DNA of 20,777 bases. It comes from Bacteroidales bacterium UBA2295 (GTDB lineage: Bacteria > Bacteroidota > Bacteroidia > Bacteroidales > Tenuifilaceae). The translations under genes were made by a program, and so were the position numbers. Positions 1 through 7,059 of the stretch are shown piece after piece (the stretch's first letter is position 1; each line of letters opens with the position of its first letter). The notes under the pieces are model-generated. The model saw only the letters and a program-made list of their open reading frames with translations, was not told the DNA's origin and did not search any database. The stretch lies in the NCBI GenBank assembly GCA_002345825.1, contig DDWD01000032.1, positions 18,177-38,953 on the forward strand. The letters run 5' to 3'.

Positions 1-22
1 CTACCAATTCCGCCATCCGGGC
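1..22 (-). tRNA. tRNA-Leu, 5' part only (cut by window edge)
   Basis: Read on the minus strand, the first 22 bases begin GCCCGGATGGCGGAATTGG, the typical start of a bacterial tRNA-Leu: acceptor strand GCCCGGA, then TGGCGGAA and the D-loop GGTAG. The anticodon and 3' part lie outside the window, so the isoacceptor cannot be named. A well-spaced promoter sits just upstream at 46-76. Confidence 0.8.
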
Positions 23-45
23 ATAGGTAGAATTATTTTGGAGTG

Positions 46-76
46 CGAATATAATCGCTTTTTTTGTTTTGGACAA
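46..76 (-). promoter_or_regulatory. Promoter of tRNA-Leu
   Basis: On the minus strand a TTG (76-74) is followed after 20 bases by TATATTCG (53-46), close to the Bacteroidota -33/-7 pattern TTTG...TAnnTTTG. The bases after the -7 box (CACTC) match those after the -7 box of the tRNA-Asn promoter at 14534-14565. Transcription would start about 10-20 bases before the tRNA. Confidence 0.55.
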
Positions 77-122
77 GTAAGCGACCCATAATGATTATAA
101 AATTGTTCTTACGGCTCGTTCT

Positions 123-2042
123 CTATACCACCTTACCCACCACTTTGTGAGTAGCAATGCGTTTTGCTGTTTGGTATATGCCGTCGGCATCTAAACCACA
201 CTCATGGTATAGTTCCTGGGGTTTACCGTGCTCAATAAACCGGTCGGGAATACCTAATCGAACGACCTTAGTGTTAAATCCATTGTCGTTTAGCCATTCT
301 AGCACTGCGGAACCAAATCCACCCATTAGGGAGCCATCTTCCAATGTAATGATGGTGCTAAACCGTTTACCTACCTGAGTTAGTATGTTCGTGTCAATTG
401 GTTTAGCAAATCGCATATCGTAGTGCGCAATGGATATTCCATCGGCGTGTAGCTTATCAATAGCTTTAGCCGCATCAACACCAAGTGGGCCAAAGGAAAG
501 GATTGCCAAGTCGTTACCGTCTCTAAGGATTTTGCCCGTTCCAACCTCAATGGCTTTCATGGGTTTCTGCCAGTCGGGCATTGATCCATTGCCCCGGGGG
601 TACCTGATGCTCCAGGTGCCCATATCGGGCTGCTGAGCCGTGAACATCATATTGCGAAGCTCCTCCTCGTTAAGCGGAGAGCACACCACTATATTGGGAA
701 TAGTGCGCATATAGGCAATATCGAAAACGCCGTGGTGTGTGGCACCATCTTCGCCAACCAAGCCACCACGATCGAGACAGAATACCACATTTAAATTCTG
801 CAGGGCAACATCATGAATTACCTGATCGTAGGCGCGTTGCATAAACGACGAGTAGATATTACAGAAAGGAACTAGCCCCTCAGCAGCAAGGCCAGCTGCA
901 AAGGTGACTGCATGCTGCTCGGCTATTCCAACGTCGAATGTCCTGTCAGGCATTTTCTCCATCATAATGTTAAGGGAGCACCCGCTTGGCATAGCGGGAG
1001 TAATTCCAACAATCTTTTGGTTTTGCTCTGCAAGCTCAACCATGGTGTGACCAAAAACATCTTGAAATCGAGGAGGGGTGGGTTTGTCGGTTGTTAAAAC
1101 CAACCGTTCTCCAGTGTTTTTATCGAATACCCCTGGAGCATGCCAAGCCGTTTGGTTCTGTTCGGCAGGAATAAACCCTTTGCCCTTAACCGTGACGCAG
1201 TGAAGTAGTTTTGGCCCGGGGATATTTTTTAAGTCCCCCAGCACTTGGGCTAGGTAAGTAACATCATGCCCATCCACTGGGCCAAAATATCTAAAGCCTA
1301 GCGATTCGAAAAGATTACTTTGCTTGAGTAGTGCCGATTTTAAGGCATTCTCAAATTTTTGCACCATCGATCGAGTACCTGGGCCAATCTTGTTTAGCTT
1401 GCCCAGAAGGTTCCATACATCGCTTTTGAGCTTGTTGTAGGTTTGCGATGTGGTAATGTCCAATAAATACTCTTTAAGTGCCCCCACGTTGGGGTCGATG
1501 GCCATATTGTTATCGTTGAGAATAACCAGCAGGTTGTTCTTTTGCGATCCGCCATGGTTTAGCCCTTCAAAAGCTATACCCCCGGTCATCGATCCATCTC
1601 CAATAATGGCTACGGTGTGCCTTTGCTCTTGCTTTAGGTTTGAGCCAACGGCCATTCCTAGTGCTGCTGATATAGATGTTCCGCTATGTCCTGTTCCAAA
1701 CGAGTCGTATTCACTTTCGCTCCGCTTAGGAAATCCACTTATACCCCTGTATTTACGATTGGTGTGGAAAGAATCTCTCCGCCCAGTAAGAATTTTATGA
1801 CCATAAGCCTGATGCCCCACATCCCAGATTATTCGGTCATCGGGGGTGTTAAAAATATAGTGAAGCGCCACGGTTAATTCAACCACGCCTAGGCTAGCCC
1901 CAAAGTGTCCGGGGTTGTTCGAAACCACATCAATAATGAATTGCCTTAGTTCTTGACTCACTGCCACAAGCTCCTCGGGCTTCAACTTTTTCAAATCGAA
2001 GGGAGAATTAATGTTATGCAGATACTGATACGACAAATCCAT
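123..2042 (-). CDS. dxs: 1-deoxy-D-xylulose-5-phosphate synthase
   Basis: This cytoplasmic, thiamine-diphosphate-dependent enzyme joins pyruvate and glyceraldehyde 3-phosphate to give 1-deoxy-D-xylulose 5-phosphate, the first step of the MEP isoprenoid pathway and a precursor for thiamine and pyridoxal. The 639-residue product has the family's usual length. Visible motifs are GHQAYGHK (about 76-83), the ThDP/Mg site GDGSMTGG (148-155) continuing into EGLN, the catalytic glutamate in GIAEQHAV (Glu375), and DRGGLVGEDGATHHG (424-438). The start ATG at 2042 gives a normal N-terminus (DLSYQYLHNINSP). The gene diverges from the lipoprotein operon across a 221-base gap. It is followed on the same strand by tRNA-Leu with no clear terminator between them. 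It looks intact. Confidence 0.98.
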   Translation of the reverse strand: MDLSYQYLHNINSPFDLKKLKPEELVAVSQELRQFIIDVVSNNPGHFGASLGVVELTVALHYIFNTPDDRIIWDVGHQAYGHKILTGRRDSFHTNRKYRGISGFPKRSESEYDSFGTGHSGTSISAALGMAVGSNLKQEQRHTVAIIGDGSMTGGIAFEGLNHGGSQKNNLLVILNDNNMAIDPNVGALKEYLLDITTSQTYNKLKSDVWNLLGKLNKIGPGTRSMVQKFENALKSALLKQSNLFESLGFRYFGPVDGHDVTYLAQVLGDLKNIPGPKLLHCVTVKGKGFIPAEQNQTAWHAPGVFDKNTGERLVLTTDKPTPPRFQDVFGHTMVELAEQNQKIVGITPAMPSGCSLNIMMEKMPDRTFDVGIAEQHAVTFAAGLAAEGLVPFCNIYSSFMQRAYDQVIHDVALQNLNVVFCLDRGGLVGEDGATHHGVFDIAYMRTIPNIVVCSPLNEEELRNMMFTAQQPDMGTWSIRYPRGNGSMPDWQKPMKAIEVGTGKILRDGNDLAILSFGPLGVDAAKAIDKLHADGISIAHYDMRFAKPIDTNILTQVGKRFSTIITLEDGSLMGGFGSAVLEWLNDNGFNTKVVRLGIPDRFIEHGKPQELYHECGLDADGIYQTAKRIATHKVVGKVV

Positions 2043-2059
2043 TGTAGTTTTGTTTGGGA

Positions 2060-2078
2060 CAAAGTTATAACAAATTTA
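2060..2078 (-). promoter_or_regulatory. Possible dxs promoter (-7 boxes)
   Basis: Two TAnnTTTG-type boxes read on the minus strand upstream of dxs: TAAATTTG (2078-2071) and TAACTTTG (2067-2060). Neither has a good -33 TTTG partner at the usual 19-20 base spacing, so this is a weak call. Either would give a very short leader before the ATG at 2042. Confidence 0.3.
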
Positions 2079-2190
2079 AAAATTTATTGTTGAAAACGCA
2101 TCACTCCCCTATAATGCCTAAAAATATTGGATTTCAGGTTGTTTTACTCTTGTGTCACAAAAATATTTGGTTGACTAGCTCTTTAATTAA

Positions 2191-2221
2191 TCTGTATCAA
2201 TTCCAAGTATTGCTATATTTG
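2191..2221 (+). promoter_or_regulatory. Promoter of the lipoprotein / hydrolase / isomerase-like operon
   Basis: TCTG (2191-2194), 19 bases, then TATATTTG (2214-2221) fits the Bacteroidota -33/-7 pattern with one mismatch in the -33 box. It lies 42 bases upstream of the ATG at 2264. No other promoter-like site was seen before the next two genes. Confidence 0.5.
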
Positions 2222-2263
2222 TAATAGATATTAAACATCCATCACCCTAAAAAAGTATTTTTC

Positions 2264-3295
2264 ATGAGATCATTAAAAATAGTAGCTGTATCGGCAATAT
2301 ATGTTGGTTTGATTTTGAGTTCATGTGTGCCTGCCAAGGAGTTTCAAGCCCTACAAGATAAGAACGTGAAATGTGAGGAGGAGAGGGAGCGTTTTTCTAT
2401 CGAGAATGAGGCTTTGGAGGTTAATCTGAAGGAACTTGACAGTAAGTACAAAGTGATGAAAGCCGAATATGAGCAGCTGGTTGCTGATAGCTTGTCGCGT
2501 TCGGTTAAGATGAATAGGCTAAGGGACGATAATCAGCGGTTGAGTAGTCGATATGCTGAGCTGCAGGAGTTGCAAAAAAGTATTATGGCTGGAAGCCAAA
2601 AGGAAACACGCAAAGTGCTGGCCCAGCTGCAAAAGACTCAGGAAGAACTTCAGGTAAAGCAAGATGCGCTTAAAGAGTTAGAAAGACAGCTTAATGTGCG
2701 GAGAAAAAATCTGGAGGAAATGCAATCGCATCTTAATCAGGTTAAGGGCGATTTGGAAGAGCGCAATGCGCGAATTGTTGAGATGGAACAGATTCTTGCT
2801 CGAAAGGATTCTGCTGTTATGGCTCTTCGCCGAACCGTTGCCGATGCCCTGTTTGGTTTTGAGGGAAAAGGCCTAAGCGTGCAGCTTAAAAACGGAAAGG
2901 TGTACGTATCGCTTGAGGAGCAGCTGATGTTTAAGTCGGGTAGCCATACCGTGGATGCAAAAGGTGTTCAAGCTCTTAAGCAGCTTGTGCCGGTGCTAGA
3001 GCAGTCGCCCGACATCAACATAATGGTTGAAGGACATACCGATGAGTTGCCATTCCCTTCGCGTGGAGAATTGCTCGATAACTGGGATCTAAGCGTAAAG
3101 CGAGCCACATCCATTGTTCGTATCCTGCTTGAGGGATCCCAAATTAACCCCGCTAGAGTTACCGCATCGGGCCGAAGCCAGTATCATCCTATCGATACCC
3201 AGAAGACAGCCGAAGCCCGACAGAAAAATAGACGTACCGAAATTATTCTTACGCCCAAGCTCGACGAACTTTTAGAATTGCTAGAAAACAACTAG
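2264..3295 (+). CDS. Coiled-coil OmpA-family lipoprotein
   Basis: This is probably an outer-membrane lipoprotein that binds peptidoglycan. The N-terminus has a signal peptide ending in a lipobox, LSSC, with Cys21 as the lipidated residue. Residues about 30-190 are rich in Glu, Lys, Gln and Leu in heptad-like order, predicting a long coiled coil. Residues about 215-335 form an OmpA C-terminal domain, with VEGHTDE (255-261), NWDLSVKRA (273-281) and KNRRTEI (321-327), the residues that usually hold diaminopimelate-containing peptide. At 343 residues it is a plausible full-length protein. It is first in a plus-strand run with the serine hydrolase (44-base gap). The role is inferred to be envelope structure; no specific partner can be named. 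Confidence 0.88.
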   Translation: MRSLKIVAVSAIYVGLILSSCVPAKEFQALQDKNVKCEEERERFSIENEALEVNLKELDSKYKVMKAEYEQLVADSLSRSVKMNRLRDDNQRLSSRYAELQELQKSIMAGSQKETRKVLAQLQKTQEELQVKQDALKELERQLNVRRKNLEEMQSHLNQVKGDLEERNARIVEMEQILARKDSAVMALRRTVADALFGFEGKGLSVQLKNGKVYVSLEEQLMFKSGSHTVDAKGVQALKQLVPVLEQSPDINIMVEGHTDELPFPSRGELLDNWDLSVKRATSIVRILLEGSQINPARVTASGRSQYHPIDTQKTAEARQKNRRTEIILTPKLDELLELLENN

Positions 3296-3339
3296 TTGTG
3301 TGTTAAACAATGCCCTGAATCTCAATAAATAATTACGCT

Positions 3340-4500
3340 ATGAAAAGAAAAATAACACTTGGTATCATTGCTGTAGTACTAATTGCTTTGGGGGTTTTTC
3401 TTGCTATTCCTCAAAACCACTACATTGTAAAAGCGCTTCGTTACCAAAAGCCCAAGATTCACTATTATGATATTTTTGCCAATAGGGTGGTGGCTAAGGG
3501 TGATCCTCAGCCTTGGCAGGTTGCAGCCAATTACAACACCTACAGTTTAACCGATAAGCAGCTCGATGAGCTTACCAGTACCAGATCTGTTGCATTCTTG
3601 GTGGCTAAGGATTCGATGCTACTGTTCGAATCGTATTGGGAGGATTATGGAAAAGATTCTTATTCCAATTCGTTCTCAATGGCCAAGAGTTTTATTAGCC
3701 TGCTGGTTGGTTGTGCCATTGATGATGGGTATATAGCTGGCCTCGATCAGCCAATTGCTGATTTTCTTCCAGAATTTGGTGAGGGACAAAAGTCCAAAAT
3801 CACCATCCGGCATCTACTCACAATGAGCTCGGGGTTAAGCTGGGATGAGGCTTACTCTAGCCTATTCTCAACAACAACTCAGGCCTATTACGGCAAATTT
3901 CTTCGCGATTTAGTTATTAACCAAACAGTGAAGAATGAACCGGGTCGTCAGTTCGACTACCTGAGTGGCGACTCGCAATTACTTTCGATAATTGTGGCTG
4001 AGGCTACGGGTAAAACGGTAAGTGAGTACATGTCGGAGAAGATTTGGAGTAAGATAGGTGCCGAGAATGATGCGCTTTGGAATCTTGATAAGGAGGATGG
4101 AATTGAAAAGGCATTTTGCTGCTTTAACTCTAATGCCCGAGATTTTGCCCGATTGGGAAGGTTGATTCTTCACAAGGGCAATTGGGATGGTGAGCAGCTA
4201 ATTTCTCGAAAGTATCTCGATGAAACATTGCAGCCAACGCTATATTTAGCCGACAAGGAACTTGGTGGAATTCCAACTGAAAGGTATGGCCACCAATGGT
4301 GGTTCGCAAAGCATCGCGATCATCATGTTATTTTTGCCCGGGGTATTATGGGGCAGTACATATTCGTTGTACCAGATCTTAATATGGTAGCAGTTCGTCT
4401 TGGTCATATAAGGCACGATGAACGAATTGGTGGACACCCCATTGATGTTTACCAGTATCTCGATATAGCAATGGATATTGTAGAAAATACAGGTAATTAG
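3340..4500 (+). CDS. Serine hydrolase, beta-lactamase-like (class C / NylB type)
   Basis: This is a membrane-anchored or exported serine hydrolase of the beta-lactamase/penicillin-binding fold. Residues 5-24 are a hydrophobic N-terminal segment without a clear cleavage site. The nucleophile motif SxxK is S113-M-A-K116 (in NSFSMAKSF), and the second-motif tyrosine is probably Tyr207 in FDYLSG. HLLTMSSGLSW (158-168) and HQWW (318-321) also fit the 6-aminohexanoate-dimer hydrolase/esterase branch rather than true beta-lactamases. The substrate is unknown: a peptide, ester or amide in the envelope is likely. The gene is 11 bases from the next one, so the two are almost certainly co-transcribed. 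The 386-residue length is normal for the family. Confidence 0.88.
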   Translation: MKRKITLGIIAVVLIALGVFLAIPQNHYIVKALRYQKPKIHYYDIFANRVVAKGDPQPWQVAANYNTYSLTDKQLDELTSTRSVAFLVAKDSMLLFESYWEDYGKDSYSNSFSMAKSFISLLVGCAIDDGYIAGLDQPIADFLPEFGEGQKSKITIRHLLTMSSGLSWDEAYSSLFSTTTQAYYGKFLRDLVINQTVKNEPGRQFDYLSGDSQLLSIIVAEATGKTVSEYMSEKIWSKIGAENDALWNLDKEDGIEKAFCCFNSNARDFARLGRLILHKGNWDGEQLISRKYLDETLQPTLYLADKELGGIPTERYGHQWWFAKHRDHHVIFARGIMGQYIFVVPDLNMVAVRLGHIRHDERIGGHPIDVYQYLDIAMDIVENTGN

Positions 4501-4511
4501 AGTTTAGATTT

Positions 4512-5678
4512 ATGGAGAAACTGCGAGCAAAACTTCTGGCCTTCCCGGCTGCGGATATCAACACTTTTTCGAAGGGAAAAAAGCGATTGCAAAAAGTTTT
4601 TCATCGCGATAGGGTTGAGTATGTTGATAAGGATCCTGAGATCCTGGTCTTTCTTTCGGGAGGTTCAGAGAGACTTGCGCTGCAATCGGTACGAGAGAAT
4701 GGGTTTTACCTTCTGATGGCCTCCAGTACCGATAATTCATGGGCTGCTGCCACCGAGGTAAAGGCTTGGATGAATCAGAACCGAGTTTCCAGCCTGCTTG
4801 TTGATTTCACCACCTTTAGAGCAGTGGAGATGGTAGAATATCTGTATGCCGTGAAAAAAGGCATAAACCAGCTGAAAGGTCAGCGTTTTGGACTGGTTGG
4901 AGAGGTCTCTGATTGGCTGGTTAACTCAAATATCGACCCTTTTATTATCAAAACCAAACTTGGTATCGAGCAGGTAGATATTCCGTGGAGTAAAGTCGAT
5001 ATTGATGCTGTGCATGAGGTGGCTCCTGAATTTATGGCGTTCTTCAAAAACGATAATGCTAAGGGTTTGCATGAAACCGGAAAGGTTTACGAAGCCCTCT
5101 CGAGGCTTGTGCACGATTATACCCTGAATGCGATTACGGTAGAATGTTTCTCGCTAGTCACCTCACGTAAAACAACTGCTTGTTTGGGGTTGTCAAAACT
5201 TTCTATGGATGGAATCCCTGCGGGATGTGAAGGCGATACCTGTAGCTTGCTAGGGATGATGCTTACCAAGGAACTGTTTGGAATTGTACCATGGATAGCC
5301 AATGTAACCCATGTAAATAGCAACCGGATTCTTTTTTCGCATTGCACAATCCCAGCCAATTTGCTAGTTGATTTTGAGTTGGATACGCATTTTGAGTCGG
5401 GAAAAGGATTAGCGATAAAGGGCAAACTCAAAGCCGATGAGGTTACCATTCTTAGGCTCGATCATACGCTTAGTAAACTCTTTGTGGGTACAGGTAAGAT
5501 AATTGAAGAACCCTATCAGAAAATGGGCTGTAGAACCCAGCTGGCGGTTTCAGTATCACCTGATGTTGTCGATTACTTCGTAAATGCACCCCTGGGGAAT
5601 CATCACCTAATAATTCCTGGCAATTTAACGTTGGGTTTTGATATTGCCTCACGAATACTAAGGATGGAAAGGGTATGA
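4512..5678 (+). CDS. L-fucose isomerase-related protein (FucI/AraA-like fold)
   Basis: The 388-residue protein resembles the short L-fucose isomerase-related family (COG2407 type). The C-terminal half holds VECFSLVT (210-217), the signature GIPAGCEGD (234-242), FSHCTIP (275-281) and GNHHLIIPG (362-370). These positions carry the Glu/Asp/His metal-binding residues in that family. No signal peptide is seen, so it is probably cytoplasmic. True fucose or arabinose isomerases are longer, and no kinase, aldolase or sugar transporter gene lies nearby, so an isomerase activity on a particular sugar cannot be claimed. It is translationally close to the serine hydrolase upstream and ends two bases before a bidirectional terminator. 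Confidence 0.75.
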   Translation: MEKLRAKLLAFPAADINTFSKGKKRLQKVFHRDRVEYVDKDPEILVFLSGGSERLALQSVRENGFYLLMASSTDNSWAAATEVKAWMNQNRVSSLLVDFTTFRAVEMVEYLYAVKKGINQLKGQRFGLVGEVSDWLVNSNIDPFIIKTKLGIEQVDIPWSKVDIDAVHEVAPEFMAFFKNDNAKGLHETGKVYEALSRLVHDYTLNAITVECFSLVTSRKTTACLGLSKLSMDGIPAGCEGDTCSLLGMMLTKELFGIVPWIANVTHVNSNRILFSHCTIPANLLVDFELDTHFESGKGLAIKGKLKADEVTILRLDHTLSKLFVGTGKIIEEPYQKMGCRTQLAVSVSPDVVDYFVNAPLGNHHLIIPGNLTLGFDIASRILRMERV

Positions 5679-5679
5679 A

Positions 5680-5702
5680 AAAAGCCGCTTTTAGCGGCTT
5701 TT
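5680..5702. terminator. Bidirectional terminator between convergent operons
   Basis: A 10-base arm AAAAGCCGCT (5680-5689), loop TTT and arm AGCGGCTTTT (5693-5702) form a GC-cored hairpin with A and T runs on the two sides. It can therefore act as an intrinsic terminator in both directions. It sits between the stop of the plus-strand isomerase-like gene (5678) and the stop of frr on the minus strand (5709). Confidence 0.85.
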
Positions 5703-5708
5703 CTGTTC

Positions 5709-6272
5709 CTATACAGTTAGTATTTCCTCTTCTTTCTTGGCTAGCAGTTCTTCTACCTTCTTGTTAAAGCTGTCGGTAATTTTCTGCACTTCGCTCTCGG
5801 CATCCTTGGCCATATCCTCCGGAAGACCATCCTTTTGCATTTTCTTAATCTCTTCGTTGGCATCACGCCGAGCATTTCGAATGCTTACTCGGGCATTTTC
5901 GCCCTCGTTTTTCACCTGTTTCACCAGCTGCTTCCGCCTCTCCTCGGTAAGGGGTGGCACGGCAATGCGAATTACTTCGCCGTTATTCTGTGGATTAAAG
6001 CCCAGGTTTGCACTGAGTATGGCTTTCTCAATGGGAGCAATCATGGCTTTTTCCCAAGGCTGAACAGTAATGGTTCTCGCATCAAGAGTACCCACGTTCG
6101 AAACCTGTTGGAGCGGGGTCATGGTGCCATAGTAATCAACCATAATGCCCGACAGCATTGAGGGGTTTGCTTTGCCTGCTCTAATAACACGAAGCTCATT
6201 CTCAAGATGCGTAATGGCTTTATCCATACGCTCTTTGGCTTCCTCTATGCAGAAATTAACTTCTTCAGTCAT
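5709..6272 (-). CDS. frr: Ribosome recycling factor
   Basis: With EF-G this factor splits the post-termination ribosome from the mRNA. The 187-residue product has the usual length (about 185). It shows the expected sequence: an N-terminal helix with MDKAITHLENELRVIRAGKA, then NPSMLSGIMVDYYG, the beta-rich middle TITVQPWEKAMI, and the C-terminal three-helix part with PPLTEERRKQLVKQ and ARVSIRNARRDAN. It lies 31 bases after pyrH, in the widespread bacterial pyrH-frr order. It is the last gene of the minus-strand cluster and ends at the shared terminator. Confidence 0.98.
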   Translation of the reverse strand: MTEEVNFCIEEAKERMDKAITHLENELRVIRAGKANPSMLSGIMVDYYGTMTPLQQVSNVGTLDARTITVQPWEKAMIAPIEKAILSANLGFNPQNNGEVIRIAVPPLTEERRKQLVKQVKNEGENARVSIRNARRDANEEIKKMQKDGLPEDMAKDAESEVQKITDSFNKKVEELLAKKEEEILTV

Positions 6273-6303
6273 AATCGTATGTGTGTTTAAACCATAAAAG
6301 TAT

Positions 6304-7014
6304 TTATTTTTTTACCAATGTACCAATATTTTCTCCAAAAACTATCTTCTTTAGGTTTCCCGGAGTGTTCATATCAAACACAATAATTGGTAGATTATTC
6401 TCGCTACACATTGTAAATGCTGTTAAATCCATAATCTTTAGCTTCTGCTCGTAAGCTTCATCGAAAGTAATGGTGCTGTACTTGGTTGCCTTGGGATCTT
6501 TTTCGGGGTCGGCAGTGTAAATTCCATCTACCCTTGTGCCCTTAAGCAGTGCTTGGGCTTCAATTTCTACACCCCTAAGCGCCGATGCGGTATCGGTTGT
6601 GAAAAATGGATTGCCCGTTCCACCGGCAATAATGGTGGCATATCCATTGCTAAATGCCTCAATTACTTTAGCCTTGGTGTAGAGTTCTCCTACTGGCTCC
6701 ATTTTGGTGGCTGTGAAAACTTTGGCTTTTCCTCCAATGCTCTCAATTGCGCTTTGCAAGGCCAGGCTGTTTATTACGGTAGCAAGCATTCCCATCTGGT
6801 CGCCTTTTACACGATCAAAACCTTTCGATACTCCACTTAGACCTCTGAAAATATTTCCTCCACCTATCACAATGCCAACTTCAATCCCCTCTTCAACAAC
6901 TTCCTTTACTTGCTGTGCGTATGCGTTAAGAACGGCTGTATTGATCCCGTAGCTATCGTTACCCATGAGCGCTTCGCCACTTAGCTTGAGCAGAACCCTT
7001 TTGTATTTATTCAT
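6304..7014 (-). CDS. pyrH: UMP kinase
   Basis: This cytoplasmic enzyme phosphorylates UMP to UDP with ATP in pyrimidine nucleotide synthesis. It belongs to the amino-acid-kinase fold and is normally a GTP-activated, UTP-inhibited hexamer. The 236-residue product shows KLSGEAL near the N-terminus, the glycine-rich GIVIGGGNIFRG, DQMGMLATVIN, IAGGTGNPFFTTDTA, and VDGIYTADP followed by the C-terminal NNLPIIVFDMN. These are all standard for bacterial PyrH. It lies 45 bases downstream of the CHAT protein gene with no clear promoter in that gap, and 31 bases upstream of frr. Confidence 0.98.
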   Translation of the reverse strand: MNKYKRVLLKLSGEALMGNDSYGINTAVLNAYAQQVKEVVEEGIEVGIVIGGGNIFRGLSGVSKGFDRVKGDQMGMLATVINSLALQSAIESIGGKAKVFTATKMEPVGELYTKAKVIEAFSNGYATIIAGGTGNPFFTTDTASALRGVEIEAQALLKGTRVDGIYTADPEKDPKATKYSTITFDEAYEQKLKIMDLTAFTMCSENNLPIIVFDMNTPGNLKKIVFGENIGTLVKK

Positions 7015-7059
7015 TTCAATTGTTTTGTAGTGTAAAAATAGTGAAAAAATTAATTATGC

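Noticed and set aside
123..2042. Several plus-strand frames opposite dxs
   Set aside because: They lie wholly within a full-length conserved gene on the other strand and show no protein-like features.
3340..4500. Serine hydrolase considered as an antibiotic-resistance beta-lactamase
   Set aside because: The motifs fit the NylB/esterase-like branch and chromosomal context; nothing indicates drug hydrolysis.
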